This document shows positions 15,591-23,219 of a stretch of 39,253 nt of DNA, one piece after another. The position numbers were made by a program, and so were the translations under genes. Source of the stretch: Candidatus Levyibacteriota bacterium (GTDB lineage: Bacteria > Patescibacteriota > Microgenomatia > Levybacterales > UBA12049); NCBI GenBank assembly GCA_016204465.1, contig JACQKQ010000002.1, forward strand, positions 1 to 39,253, in the 5' to 3' direction. The notes beneath the pieces are model-generated. The model saw only the letters and a program-made list of their open reading frames with translations, searched no databases and was not told where the DNA came from. Position 1 is the first letter of the stretch; every line of letters begins with the position of its first letter.

Positions 15591-15880
15591 TTTGTGGAGC
15601 ACTAACTGATAGCGTCGATAGTAATGCATATTGGAGAAAACTTAAACAAAGGCTCAAAGAAGAAGGCAGTAAGGTCGTGACATTTTGTCACGGACTGAAA
15701 TTGGAAGCTCAAGACGGTAAAAGATATGAAACTGACTGTGCCAACACGAAATGCTATTTAGCCTATTTAGCCACTATTTGCCAAAAAGAGGAAGAATTAA
15801 GCTATTTTCGTAGCTTTGGCAAAGGACTACTCTTGGACCTACTAATTTTTCCTACTCTTGTGAGGCGGTTTTGCCTTTAA
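15584..15880 (+). pseudogene. Bro-N (phage antirepressor) domain remnant
   Basis: The open frame lacks a proper start yet encodes ALTDSVDSNAYWRKLKQRLK and, after EEGSKVV, HGLKLEAQDGKRYETDCANT. This corresponds to the Bro-N pattern LTDS-x-NPxxYWxxLKxRLxxEG...LKL-x-A-x-DGKxxxTD. The N-terminal part of the domain is missing, the match ends near 15757, and the tail overlaps the convergent gene. The 5' edge falls exactly at the end of the M1 gene. It is probably a decayed piece of a phage-type or DinD-like antirepressor gene. Confidence 0.6.
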
Positions 15881-17002
15881 GTCCTCCCAAAATGGATCTG
15901 TTAGTGGGTTTTCAACTAGTCCTTTCTTGATTGCTGGGAGATCGATCTCCTCTGCTACTGGATTCCTCGACAGCGTTGCTTCTTTAAATTCAGGAAACTT
16001 TCCATAAAAATCTGTCATGACAAGGGCATACTCATATGCGCCCCATGGTTTTAAGACCGGTTCTGTTAACCTTAAAAAGATAATTACTGCTTTTTTATCT
16101 TCGTCCGATAGTTCTCCCCTTCGATCCAGTAAAGCTATTACAAGAGAATTGACTGCAGATCGAAACTCTTCTTGGACGGAATCTCTCCAATACTCTTCCG
16201 AGACGTTTGCTTTGACTAACTCTGGTAATCTTATAGACATAGCAAGCGATATTGCTGCTTCTTTGGGAGATAGCCTTTTGCAAGCACGAGCAAGCTCTTT
16301 AAATGCCTCAATCGATTTGACTTCTGACATTATTTCTAAAAATGGTTTTCCTCCTAGTCCGTATAATAATTCGCTATGGTTGTTATACAAATTGCGTAGA
16401 GAGCTAGCAACACGAGATTCATACCAGTTGACTTGTCTTCTTTCTGCAAATGCAGAAGAACCACTTTTATACGCTGACAACATATTTGTAAAAAGTGCTT
16501 GAAAAGCCCCCTCTTCTTGCGCTGTGAGCGCTTGTTTTCCATCTCTCACAACATCTCTTTTTAGTATAAGATCAGCTACATCAAGAGCAATATCAGGACG
16601 TATAAACAGGTTGTTTTCTCCGTTTTTAATATTTTCTGGTGGATTACTTAATACCTCATTGAACACATTTAATGATTGTTCAAGCGTTCCGCGTTCTACC
16701 ATATACCAAAAAGCGGGTCTTGCTTTTCTAAAATCTGTCCCACTTCCATTAAGTGTTGCGACCAGTTGTTCATCAGTAAATTGTTCATCTTCCCTTCGAG
16801 TTGTCTCAAGCCAGCCCTCGAAGCAGTTTCCAAGCCGAATAGTATGTCTTTTTAGATTCATGTCGTGAAATTTCTCTGAGAAACTAAAAATAGTTGGTGG
16901 TTCTGGCGGTGGAGTAGGTTCTTTTCGAGCAGGACCTTTCAAAATGAACTTTCGAAGTCTACCAAGGAATCCTCTTTCTGGTGATGATCCTTCTGGTGGC
17001 AT
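15842..17002 (-). CDS. Orphan helical protein
   Basis: 386 aa, not recognised. A basic Gly/Pro-rich N-terminus (1-38, with PTPPPEPP) leads into a mostly helical body rich in Glu, Arg and Leu, for example FKELARACKRLSPKEAA and SEEYWRDSVQEEFRSAVNSL. That pattern suggests helical repeats of the ARM/HEAT kind. No membrane segment, signal peptide or catalytic motif is visible. The ATG at 17002 lies exactly 7 nt downstream of a perfect TATAAT, so the mRNA should be leaderless. It stands alone between a phage-gene remnant and efp; there is no evidence for function. Confidence 0.65.
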   Translation of the reverse strand: MPPEGSSPERGFLGRLRKFILKGPARKEPTPPPEPPTIFSFSEKFHDMNLKRHTIRLGNCFEGWLETTRREDEQFTDEQLVATLNGSGTDFRKARPAFWYMVERGTLEQSLNVFNEVLSNPPENIKNGENNLFIRPDIALDVADLILKRDVVRDGKQALTAQEEGAFQALFTNMLSAYKSGSSAFAERRQVNWYESRVASSLRNLYNNHSELLYGLGGKPFLEIMSEVKSIEAFKELARACKRLSPKEAAISLAMSIRLPELVKANVSEEYWRDSVQEEFRSAVNSLVIALLDRRGELSDEDKKAVIIFLRLTEPVLKPWGAYEYALVMTDFYGKFPEFKEATLSRNPVAEEIDLPAIKKGLVENPLTDPFWEDLKAKPPHKSRKN

Positions 17003-17008
17003 AAGAAA

Positions 17009-17037
17009 ATTATACTACATTTTACATGTGGTTGCCA
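17009..17037 (-). promoter_or_regulatory. Leaderless promoter of the orphan helical protein
   Basis: Minus-strand TATAAT (17014-17009) followed by exactly six bases and the ATG at 17002. TGGCAA lies 17 nt upstream. The transcript start is predicted at the A of ATG. Confidence 0.65.
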
Positions 17038-17088
17038 GCGCTTCATATAGCACGCCGCGCAAAACGCTCTGCGGCGTCCAACCACATC
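17024..17088. repeat. Composite inverted repeat upstream of efp
   Basis: ATGTGGTTG near 17026 pairs with CAACCACAT near 17080. Inside, ACGCCGC pairs with GCGGCGT (about 17052-17078). No T run follows, so this is more likely a dispersed palindrome than a terminator. It lies between two divergent promoters. Confidence 0.6.
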
Positions 17089-17093
17089 TATTC

Positions 17094-17123
17094 TTGCAAA
17101 CACAAAGTGCAGTAGTATACAAT
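17094..17123 (+). promoter_or_regulatory. Leaderless promoter of efp
   Basis: TTGCAA (17094-17099), 18-nt spacer, TACAAT (17118-17123). Six bases separate the -10 from ATG 17130, predicting a leaderless mRNA for efp. Confidence 0.65.
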
Positions 17124-17129
17124 AGTGCA

Positions 17130-17684
17130 ATGATTAACGTTACTGATTTGCGCGCTGGGACAATTTTTGAAGACGAAGGGCAGATTTTTCAGGTGCTTTC
17201 TTACGAACACATTAAAATGGGGCGGGGAAGCGCTAATATTAAAGTGAAAGTAAAAAATATCAAAACCGGCGCGACAACAGAGAAAAGTTTTATCAACGGA
17301 GCAAGAGTTGACAGCGTCAACCTTTACAAAAAAGATATGCAATTTTTGTATAAAGATGGAGACACGTGCTACTTTATGGATACGGTAAGTTTTGAGCAGA
17401 TGGAAATTCCCCTTCCAAAACTTTCTGGCCATGTGTACCTAAAAGAAGGTATGAATTTTTCGATTAGTTTTTTGGAAGGGGATCCGCTCTCTTTAGCCCT
17501 GCCGCCGAAAATGGAATTTACGGTGAGCGCCGCCGCGCCGTCCCTTCGGGGAAACTCGGCAACAAACATTTACAAGGATGCGGTATTGGAGAATGGATTA
17601 AAAACAAAAGTGCCGTTATTTATTAAAGAAGGAGACACTGTCCGCATTGATACTCGAGACGGGTCTTACAGCGAAAAGGTCTAA
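17130..17684 (+). CDS. efp: Translation elongation factor P
   Basis: 184 aa, the standard EF-P length, starting MINVTDLRAGTIFEDEG at 17130; the open frame extends 62 codons upstream without support. EF-P relieves ribosomes stalled on polyproline. The KOW-like domain I carries the loop HIKMGRGSAN, where the modifiable residue is usually K or R after PG; here MGRGS places Arg at that site. The OB domains follow with TGATTEKSF and the C-terminal GDTVRIDTRDGSYSEKV. It is first in a run of seven plus-strand genes. The TAA overlaps the ATG of the MFS gene by one base. Confidence 0.95.
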   Translation: MINVTDLRAGTIFEDEGQIFQVLSYEHIKMGRGSANIKVKVKNIKTGATTEKSFINGARVDSVNLYKKDMQFLYKDGDTCYFMDTVSFEQMEIPLPKLSGHVYLKEGMNFSISFLEGDPLSLALPPKMEFTVSAAAPSLRGNSATNIYKDAVLENGLKTKVPLFIKEGDTVRIDTRDGSYSEKV

Positions 17685-18913
17685 TGTGTATGAACAGCCT
17701 GCTTTTACGCACGCTTTCTATCCGGCCGTTTTCCTTCCTCATAATTGCTGAAATTTGTTCGCAGATGGCAATGAATATGCTGCATTTTGTTCTCATTGTT
17801 GTTGTCTATGAGTTGACCCACTCAAACACCGCTGTTGCAGGAGTAGTTTTAGCTCTTACAACTCCGGCTATTTTTTTTGGAATACCCGCGGGAGCTTATG
17901 TTGACCGGCAGAGTAAAAAAACAATTTTACTTTACACAAACATTTTTCGCATGCTACTTCTTATTCCGTTTATCTTTTTTAGCACGGTGCTTGCGCTTGT
18001 ATACCTGTTGGCATTCTGCATTGCCGTTATCGCGCAGTTTTTTATTCCCGCAGAAACACCAATGATTCCTATCCTTGTAAAAAAACAATTTCTTCTTCCC
18101 GCAAATGCCTTGTTTGGCATGGGGCTGTATGGTTCGGTGCTTACCGGATATGCGCTTACCGGACCGCTTCTTATACTTTTGGGAAAAAACAACATCTTCA
18201 TCTTTCTCTCCGTTCTTTTTTTGATTGCGTCAATTTTTATTTGGCTTATTAAAGTACCCAAACATCAAGAAATAATTGAAAAAAAACGAAACAATACCAG
18301 CATTGATATTCGAGGTGAAGTGAAGACTGCGTTTTCCTTCATTGTTAAAACGCAAGGAGTCTATCGGTCACTTTTCCTTCTCACACTCTCGCAAATACTT
18401 ATTTTTATTTTTGCCGTCATCGGCCCTGAATACGCAGTTAAGGTTTTGGGTATTACCGTTAGCGAATTCCCTTTGTATTTTGCTTCTCCCGCAGCGCTTG
18501 GGATGGTAGCGGGTTCTTTTCTTATAGGTAATTTCTTACATCGAATTTCTAAAACTTCCCTTGCCACCGTTGGTGTTTTTCTTTCCGGTTTTGGCATCTT
18601 ACTTTTGCCGTTTGGAGTAAAAACAGGGTTGAAAAATGTATACGACATCGTGGCACTTTCATTTATGCTTGGGATAGCGAATGCGTTTGTTTTTGTTCCT
18701 TCAAACACGATTCTACAAGAAGAAACGGCAGAGGAGATTCGCGGAAAAGTGTACGGGGCGCTCAACGCCTTGGTTGGTATCTTCTCGCTTATTCCGATTC
18801 TTATTGTCGGGGTGTTGGCAGATTTTTTCGGCGTAACAGCGGTGCTTGTTGTTATAGGCATCCTTATTCTTCTGTTTGGCGTTATTCGCGTACTTTTACA
18901 TAGAGGTAGGTAA
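17684..18913 (+). CDS. MFS family transporter
   Basis: 409 aa with about twelve membrane helices of the major facilitator superfamily. The loop between helices 2 and 3 reads GIPAGAYVDRQSKKT, the expected G-x3-D-R-x-(G/S)-R/K-(R/K) motif. A basic central loop follows (KHQEIIEKKRNN, about 190-200), then a second six-helix half. The type is similar to the drug-efflux or enterobactin-exporter-like DHA subgroup, but the substrate cannot be inferred. Start at the TAATG overlap with efp; an in-frame ATG two codons later is also possible. Confidence 0.85.
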   Translation: MCMNSLLLRTLSIRPFSFLIIAEICSQMAMNMLHFVLIVVVYELTHSNTAVAGVVLALTTPAIFFGIPAGAYVDRQSKKTILLYTNIFRMLLLIPFIFFSTVLALVYLLAFCIAVIAQFFIPAETPMIPILVKKQFLLPANALFGMGLYGSVLTGYALTGPLLILLGKNNIFIFLSVLFLIASIFIWLIKVPKHQEIIEKKRNNTSIDIRGEVKTAFSFIVKTQGVYRSLFLLTLSQILIFIFAVIGPEYAVKVLGITVSEFPLYFASPAALGMVAGSFLIGNFLHRISKTSLATVGVFLSGFGILLLPFGVKTGLKNVYDIVALSFMLGIANAFVFVPSNTILQEETAEEIRGKVYGALNALVGIFSLIPILIVGVLADFFGVTAVLVVIGILILLFGVIRVLLHRGR

Positions 18914-18920
18914 AACACAT

Positions 18921-19592
18921 ATGGATGTTTCAGTTATTATTCTTATTAGTTCACTTTTGATTTTTCTCTACGTGCTTTACGTGTTTGTAAGCGATGATTA
19001 CGTCTTGCTTCGCAAAAATGTTCCTCATGAAAAAATATTTGACGGAGCATTTATTACTGTTTTTTCCGGAATGTTTGGCGCGCGACTTTTATATGTAGTT
19101 TCCAACTATGATTCTGGGTTTCTCAACCCGCTTGTTTTTCTCCTATTTACGTATTTTCCAGGATTGATGCTTACCGGCGGCATTATTTTTTCGATAGTGA
19201 CCCTTTACTTATTTACCAAGCGCAAGAAGTATCCTGTTGGTCGAATATTTGATTTGTTTGCACTTGCAGCATTGCCGGCAATTGCCCTTGGTATAGGTTT
19301 GTACGGCTTACAGGTTGTGTCCGTAATTTTTTTAGCTCTGTTTTTTGTATTACGAAACATATTTTTTAAAAAGGGAATGAGAGATGGAAGTGTTGCTGCA
19401 ATCGCAATATTGTTCTTTTCTTTTAGCTTGCTTGTTGTAAGAGTAGTTACATTTTTCAAAGAGCCGGTAAAGATACTGGGAATTGAAGTAATACTCTTGC
19501 TGCTAATGCTTATTGGAGCAATTCTTTTTTTAGTTCGATACGAAAAATTGTTAATATATTTTCCAACATTTTTGTCCAATAAAAAGCAGTAA
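18921..19592 (+). CDS. Lgt-like polytopic membrane protein
   Basis: 223 aa with about seven hydrophobic helices. The stretch GMFGARLLYVV, followed by LMLTGGIIF, recalls prolipoprotein diacylglyceryl transferase. However the signature loop with R-x-GN-x-x-N-x-E is absent (IALGIGLYGLQ stands there), so lipoprotein transferase activity is doubtful. It may be a lineage-specific derivative that binds lipid substrates. Start chosen at MDVSVII, 7 nt after the MFS stop, rather than 15 codons upstream inside that gene. It ends 5 nt before the pseudouridine synthase gene. Confidence 0.55.
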   Translation: MDVSVIILISSLLIFLYVLYVFVSDDYVLLRKNVPHEKIFDGAFITVFSGMFGARLLYVVSNYDSGFLNPLVFLLFTYFPGLMLTGGIIFSIVTLYLFTKRKKYPVGRIFDLFALAALPAIALGIGLYGLQVVSVIFLALFFVLRNIFFKKGMRDGSVAAIAILFFSFSLLVVRVVTFFKEPVKILGIEVILLLLMLIGAILFLVRYEKLLIYFPTFLSNKKQ

Positions 19593-19597
19593 ACGTT

Positions 19598-20389
19598 ATG
19601 GAGCCGCATGTAATTTACGAGGATGACAATCTACTTGTTATCAATAAACCATCTGGTATGACGGTTAATCGTGCCGATACGACAAGGGGAGAAGAGACGG
19701 TGCAGGAATGGGCAGAAGACTATTTAAAAATCCGAAATCCGAAATCCGAAGCACGAAACAAATCTAAAATTACAAATTCAAATGACCAAAATAGTTTCGA
19801 ATTTCGAGATTCGAATTTCGAATTTTCCCGCAGGGCGGGGATCGTGCATCGGCTTGATAAGGAGACGTCGGGGATACTCCTCATCGCAAAAACACCCGAG
19901 GCGTTTGCCAATTTGCAGACGCAATTTAAAGAGCGAAAAGTGAAAAAGACATACATTGCGCTTGTGCATGGAACACCAATTGAACAAGAAGGGCAGATAC
20001 GGGTGCCGGTTGGCAGACTGCCTTGGAATCGGAAGCAATTTGGTGTTGTCGCAGGCGGCCGTGATGCGGTGACGAGATTTAGAAGAATTAGGAATTATGA
20101 ATTAGGAATTATGAATAAAAAAGAAAAATTGACGCTTGTAGAACTCTATCCGGAGACGGGAAGAACTCATCAAATCAGAGTTCACTTAAAATATATCGGC
20201 CACCCGATTGTCAGTGACGAGTTGTACGCCGGCCGAAAAACAGCACGGGCAGACCGAAAAATGCTTCCCCGCCTTTTTTTGCACGCGGCAAAAATTTCAT
20301 TTTTCCACCCAAAAAACGGAGAGGTGATAACGCTTAAAAGTCCGTTGCCATCAGAACTGCTGGGGTTTCTTGCTTTGTTGCGGGGTTGA
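19598..20389 (+). CDS. RluA-family pseudouridine synthase with repeat-encoded insertions
   Basis: 263 aa without an S4 domain. It isomerises uridine to pseudouridine in rRNA or tRNA. The catalytic Asp lies in GIVHRLDKETSG; NLLVINKPSGMTV and ETGRTHQIRVHL are the other family motifs. Two stretches are foreign to the family: about 30 residues (NPKSEARNKSK...FEFRDSNFEF) just before the catalytic loop, and RNYELGIMN before ELYPETGRTHQ. Both are encoded by repeat DNA described separately and keep the frame. Because they fall between conserved elements, the fold probably survives as surface loops. Confidence 0.9.
   Translation: MEPHVIYEDDNLLVINKPSGMTVNRADTTRGEETVQEWAEDYLKIRNPKSEARNKSKITNSNDQNSFEFRDSNFEFSRRAGIVHRLDKETSGILLIAKTPEAFANLQTQFKERKVKKTYIALVHGTPIEQEGQIRVPVGRLPWNRKQFGVVAGGRDAVTRFRRIRNYELGIMNKKEKLTLVELYPETGRTHQIRVHLKYIGHPIVSDELYAGRKTARADRKMLPRLFLHAAKISFFHPKNGEVITLKSPLPSELLGFLALLRG
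19727..19826. repeat. In-frame AT-rich repeat inside the rluA-type gene (insertion 1)
   Basis: Tandem AAATCCG units open the element and TTCGAATTTCGAGATTCGAA units close it, with an A-rich centre. The same AAATCCGAA/TTCGGATTT arms recur between carA and pyrB (37986 and 38109). It encodes the Asn/Lys/Ser-rich insert before the catalytic motif without breaking the frame. Confidence 0.75.
20087..20114. repeat. Perfect 14-bp tandem duplication in the rluA-type gene (insertion 2)
   Basis: ATTAGGAATTATGA occurs twice head to tail, encoding most of RNYELGIMN. Similar AATTAGGAAT sequences lie in the spacer near 6722 and at the carA/carB junction near 36825, so the unit is dispersed. Confidence 0.8.
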
Positions 20390-20404
20390 TTTATTTATTG
20401 GGTT

Positions 20405-20431
20405 ATTGGTAGTATTGGTAGTATTGGTAGT
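20405..20431. repeat. Three tandem 9-bp units
   Basis: ATTGGTAGT is repeated three times just after the pseudouridine synthase gene and before the Lys-rich small gene. No spacers of CRISPR type are present. Confidence 0.85.
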
Positions 20432-20448
20432 ATTTTCAAGGTGAATAT

Positions 20449-20589
20449 ATGGGAAGCTTTGGAGGATTTTACAAAGGCGAAAAAAGGAAAGCGAAAAAAG
20501 GAAAAGAAAAAGGGACAGTGGTAGGTTATTCTAATAAGCCGACTTTTACTCTTCCTGAAATTATTGTAAAAAAGCGAAAAGACTATTAA
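20449..20589 (+). CDS. 46-residue Lys-rich small protein
   Basis: A short frame MGSFGGFYKGEKRKAKKGKE... followed by TVVGYSNKPTFTLPEIIVKK and an RKDY end. The SD AAGGTGA (20438-20444) is 4 nt before the ATG. Composition is strongly basic, with an aromatic/Gly N-terminus and a beta-prone C-terminal half. Similar small basic proteins are common in Patescibacteria, often near cell-envelope genes; nucleic-acid or ribosome binding is possible, but function is unknown. It lies 11 nt before the LytR_C gene and is probably co-transcribed with it. Confidence 0.6.
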   Translation: MGSFGGFYKGEKRKAKKGKEKGTVVGYSNKPTFTLPEIIVKKRKDY

Positions 20590-20600
20590 AGATATCCCAC

Positions 20601-21437
20601 ATGACAAGTACTCGCAGGCCAAAAAGTCTTGAGAATGGGAAAAGCTTGAAATTGCTCCTTTTCTTTTGCGTTGGAATAGTTATTATTATTGGAGTTTCTC
20701 TATTTGTAAAAATCGCTAATATTGCTTCACTTAGCTTGTTTGACGGAAAACATCGCTTAACTATAGTAATTGATACAGCGCCTGCTTACATTCTCTCATT
20801 TTCGCCAGAAGATCGCTCAATTTTAGTTGCAAGCATAACCTCAAAAAGGCAAATAGAGGCAAAAAAAATCGGCCAAAAACTTAAGATTCCCGTTGACGCG
20901 ACAGTATCGTACCGCTTTAAGCAAGGAGAAAATATTGATGCACAGCTTTTTTTAATGCTTACTCGGTATGCCTCCCTTAAGACAGAACTTACTGTTTTTG
21001 ATATTATTAGGCTGTGGTGGTTTGCCAAGTCCGCTCCCAAACACGCAGTGATAAGAACAGATATTATAGTACCTGGGGTAGAAGAAAACCATATAAACGA
21101 ACCGCAATATCTTACAGAGAAAACTTCCCGCCTATTTACAGATGCAGCTTTGGCCGAGGAGAAGTTGAGTGTTGAGGTAGTCAACGCAACAGGGGAATCA
21201 GGTTTTGGCGCGCGGCTTGCAAAATTTGTTTCGCACATGGGAGGAAATGTAATTCTTGTGACAACTGCGGATACTATTGCAAGCACGTCAGGTATTGCCT
21301 ATTATGGAGAAAAAAGTTACACGCTTTCTCGGTTTGAGAAGATACTATCAGTTTCAAGCAGCCAATTGCATATTCCGGGAATTGCCGATATTGTTATAAC
21401 ACTTGGGAGAGATAGCGTAGGAAAGGATATATTCTAA
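20601..21437 (+). CDS. Membrane-anchored LytR_C-domain protein
   Basis: 278 aa. One N-terminal membrane helix (about 17-38) is preceded by basic residues, so the rest faces outside. The C-terminal domain (about 190-278) begins LSVEVVNATGESGFGARLAK, a clear LytR_C signature seen in LytR-CpsA-Psr cell-wall ligases. The middle (45-160) may be a reduced LCP-like domain, but the usual Arg/Asp catalytic pattern is not evident to me. It probably has a cell-envelope role. It is followed after 14 nt by a small membrane protein. Confidence 0.75.
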   Translation: MTSTRRPKSLENGKSLKLLLFFCVGIVIIIGVSLFVKIANIASLSLFDGKHRLTIVIDTAPAYILSFSPEDRSILVASITSKRQIEAKKIGQKLKIPVDATVSYRFKQGENIDAQLFLMLTRYASLKTELTVFDIIRLWWFAKSAPKHAVIRTDIIVPGVEENHINEPQYLTEKTSRLFTDAALAEEKLSVEVVNATGESGFGARLAKFVSHMGGNVILVTTADTIASTSGIAYYGEKSYTLSRFEKILSVSSSQLHIPGIADIVITLGRDSVGKDIF

Positions 21438-21451
21438 AGGATAGAAAACAC

Positions 21452-21655
21452 ATGGATATCCCATTTATTATTGCTGTTCTTTTGGTTATTTCGTTTCTTT
21501 GGGCGATTTTGAGTTTGCACGAACTGCAAAAAGATGAACGGCTGCACAAAAAAGTAAAAAAGGAGCTTTTAGCAAATAGGATTATTTTTCAAAGTGAAGC
21601 TGATCATTCAGCTTCTAGAACTTCTTCTCCAGCTGAATCCGATTCGCCATTATAG
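21452..21655 (+). CDS. Small single-pass membrane protein
   Basis: 67 aa. A hydrophobic helix (residues 4-21) is followed by a charged Lys/Glu helix (HELQKDERLHKKVKKE) and a Ser/Asp-rich tail. Small proteins of this shape are common in Microgenomates-like genomes. Its last 52 bp overlap the end of the opposite-strand TPR gene. No function can be assigned. Confidence 0.55.
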   Translation: MDIPFIIAVLLVISFLWAILSLHELQKDERLHKKVKKELLANRIIFQSEADHSASRTSSPAESDSPL

Positions 21656-22302
21656 AAGTTTTTGGGCATTGTGTGTTTAACTTTTTCTCCTGAGACAAAT
21701 GATGGTTGGTTCTTAAATCGAGCGGAACGTTTTATTTCGCGGATAAAGATGACTACTCGGCGATGCTCAACGGATTTAATATATGCCTCATAGTCATTGC
21801 CTCCATTGATAAATTTAATAAGCCTTTTTCCGATGTCGTCTGGAAACATACCGACATACAAGCCTTTTTCGTCGCAGACAAAGATTCTTAATCGTTTAAT
21901 GCGCAGGTAAAGCGGTTCTGCTGCCATGAGGGTGCTAATGATTTTAGGTTCTGCAATGTTTACGAGTTCAACAATTTTCGTTTTTCCGCTTTCTTCCAAA
22001 AAGAGCGTATCTTTAGTATTGACAATGTGAAATGCTTGCCGGTAGCCGTTTGCCTTGGGTACGCTTGAGAGGCGCTTGAGGTTTTTTAATGCAATAGGAT
22101 TTTGCGAGTCAAGTTTTAATACCTTAATATATGTACTTTTTGCTTCCTTTATTTTGCCACAGACTGTAAAAGCAAATGCTAGGCGATTGAGCGCTTCGAT
22201 GTCACTTGGGTTTTCTTTTAATAACTGTCTATTGAGCAAAATTGCGCTGTTCCAGTTTCCTGTAAGGGCAGTTTGGATAGCCTGGTCTTTAAGCGGTGTC
22301 AC
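21604..22302 (-). CDS. TPR-repeat protein with an unknown C-terminal domain
   Basis: 232 aa from a GTG at 22302. Residues 1-80 form two TPR hairpins (NWNSAILLNRQLLKENPSDIEALNRLAFAF and KEAKSTYIKVLKLDSQNPIALKNL). The C-terminal part (95-230) is beta-rich (LFLEESGKTKIVELVNIA, LRIFVCDEKGLYVGMFPDD) and ends in an acidic tail. A role as an adaptor for a protein partner is likely from the TPR; the second domain is unassigned. The promoter on the minus strand leaves a 12-nt leader. Confidence 0.7.
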   Translation of the reverse strand: MTPLKDQAIQTALTGNWNSAILLNRQLLKENPSDIEALNRLAFAFTVCGKIKEAKSTYIKVLKLDSQNPIALKNLKRLSSVPKANGYRQAFHIVNTKDTLFLEESGKTKIVELVNIAEPKIISTLMAAEPLYLRIKRLRIFVCDEKGLYVGMFPDDIGKRLIKFINGGNDYEAYIKSVEHRRVVIFIREIKRSARFKNQPSFVSGEKVKHTMPKNFYNGESDSAGEEVLEAE

Positions 22303-22320
22303 AATTTGAGATTGGTCTAA

Positions 22321-22349
22321 ATTCTACAAGGCTTTATTGCAAAAGTCAA
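22321..22349 (-). promoter_or_regulatory. Promoter of the TPR gene
   Basis: Minus-strand TTGACT (22349-22344), 17-nt spacer, TAGAAT (22326-22321). Its -35 region lies inside the spacer of the divergent yebC promoter. Confidence 0.7.
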
Positions 22350-22365
22350 GGGATAGGAATATAAT
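22337..22365 (+). promoter_or_regulatory. Promoter of yebC
   Basis: TTGCAA (22337-22342), 17-nt spacer, perfect TATAAT (22360-22365). Transcription should start near 22372, leaving a 73-nt leader almost entirely filled by the palindromic element. Confidence 0.75.
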
Positions 22366-22441
22366 TAGGTACCACGAGTACCACAGGGAGAACAAAAGCT
22401 CGTGATACGCGTGGTACTTTTGATACCCGTGGTACTTTTTT
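22366..22441. repeat. GGTACCACGAG-type palindromic element, terminator-like, in the yebC leader
   Basis: Arms GTACCACGAG and CTCGTGATAC, and AGTACCAC and GTGGTACT, allow two alternative hairpins; the second is followed by a T run just before the ATG at 22445. ACGAGTACCACA and TTGATACCCGTGGTACT are shared word for word with the element inside carB (35842-35946), so this is one repeat family in two contexts. Confidence 0.75.
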
Positions 22442-22444
22442 CTT

Positions 22445-23182
22445 ATGTCTGGTCATTCAAAGTGGGCGCAGATTAAACGTCAAAAAGGAGTAGCAGATCT
22501 TAGGCGCGGCCAAACATTTACAAAAATTGCAAACACTATTACTATAGCTGTGAGAGATGGGGGTGGTATTTCTGATCCAAATCAAAACTTTCGGCTGCGC
22601 CTTGCAATAGAAAAAGCACGAGAAGTTAACATGCCAAAAGAAAATGTATCTCGTGCAATTGACCGTGCCCTGGGAAAAGGGGAGAAGGACAAGGAGGTTA
22701 CGCAGGTTAATTACGAAGGGATTGGTCCACAAGGCGGCGCTATTATAGTGGAGGCAGTTACCGATAACAAACAGCGAAGCCAAAACGAGATTCGAAACAT
22801 CATGGAGAAGTATGGTATTACAATGGTTGCCCCAGGCAGTACTGCATACCTGTTTGCAAAACGTGGGGTAATTACTATAAAACGAAACGGCAAGTCTATT
22901 GATGATTTATTTACAATAGCTGAGGAGGCTGGCGGGCAGGACATCGAAGAAGCAGGGGATGATCTGCTAATTTATACACAGCCGCATGACCTTGCAAAAG
23001 TTCGGCAAAGATTGCAAGAGAGTATTACTGTTGCGGATACAAAGCTTTCCCTTATTCCGACAATAAATGTTGTGCTAAAAGAAACAGACGCGGCGCGCAT
23101 GCTTTTGGCACTGCGCCTTCTTGAAAATCTAGACGATGTGCAAGAAGTTTATACCAATATTATATTCCCCGATACAGATTAA
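22445..23182 (+). CDS. yebC: YebC/PmpR-family protein
   Basis: 245 aa with the family's opening MSGHSKWAQIKRQKGVADLRRG and internal NMPKENVSRAIDRALGKG and YEGIGPQGGAIIVEAVTDN. The family was described as transcriptional regulators; recent work on YebC also links it to translation of proline-rich stretches on the ribosome. efp lies in the same window, and this genome encodes a Pro-rich small protein. Full length, no insertion. No SD is visible before the ATG; the leader is a repeat hairpin that could attenuate expression. Confidence 0.95.
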   Translation: MSGHSKWAQIKRQKGVADLRRGQTFTKIANTITIAVRDGGGISDPNQNFRLRLAIEKAREVNMPKENVSRAIDRALGKGEKDKEVTQVNYEGIGPQGGAIIVEAVTDNKQRSQNEIRNIMEKYGITMVAPGSTAYLFAKRGVITIKRNGKSIDDLFTIAEEAGGQDIEEAGDDLLIYTQPHDLAKVRQRLQESITVADTKLSLIPTINVVLKETDAARMLLALRLLENLDDVQEVYTNIIFPDTD

Positions 23183-23219
23183 GAACAAAAAATATACTCA
23201 CTATTTTAAATAGAGTAAC

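Noticed and set aside
16944-17129. 62-codon extension of EF-P
   Set aside because: It runs antisense through the start of the orphan gene and a palindrome; EF-P has a standard length from 17130.
20405-20431. CRISPR array
   Set aside because: Only 9-bp head-to-tail units without spacers; no cas genes in the window.
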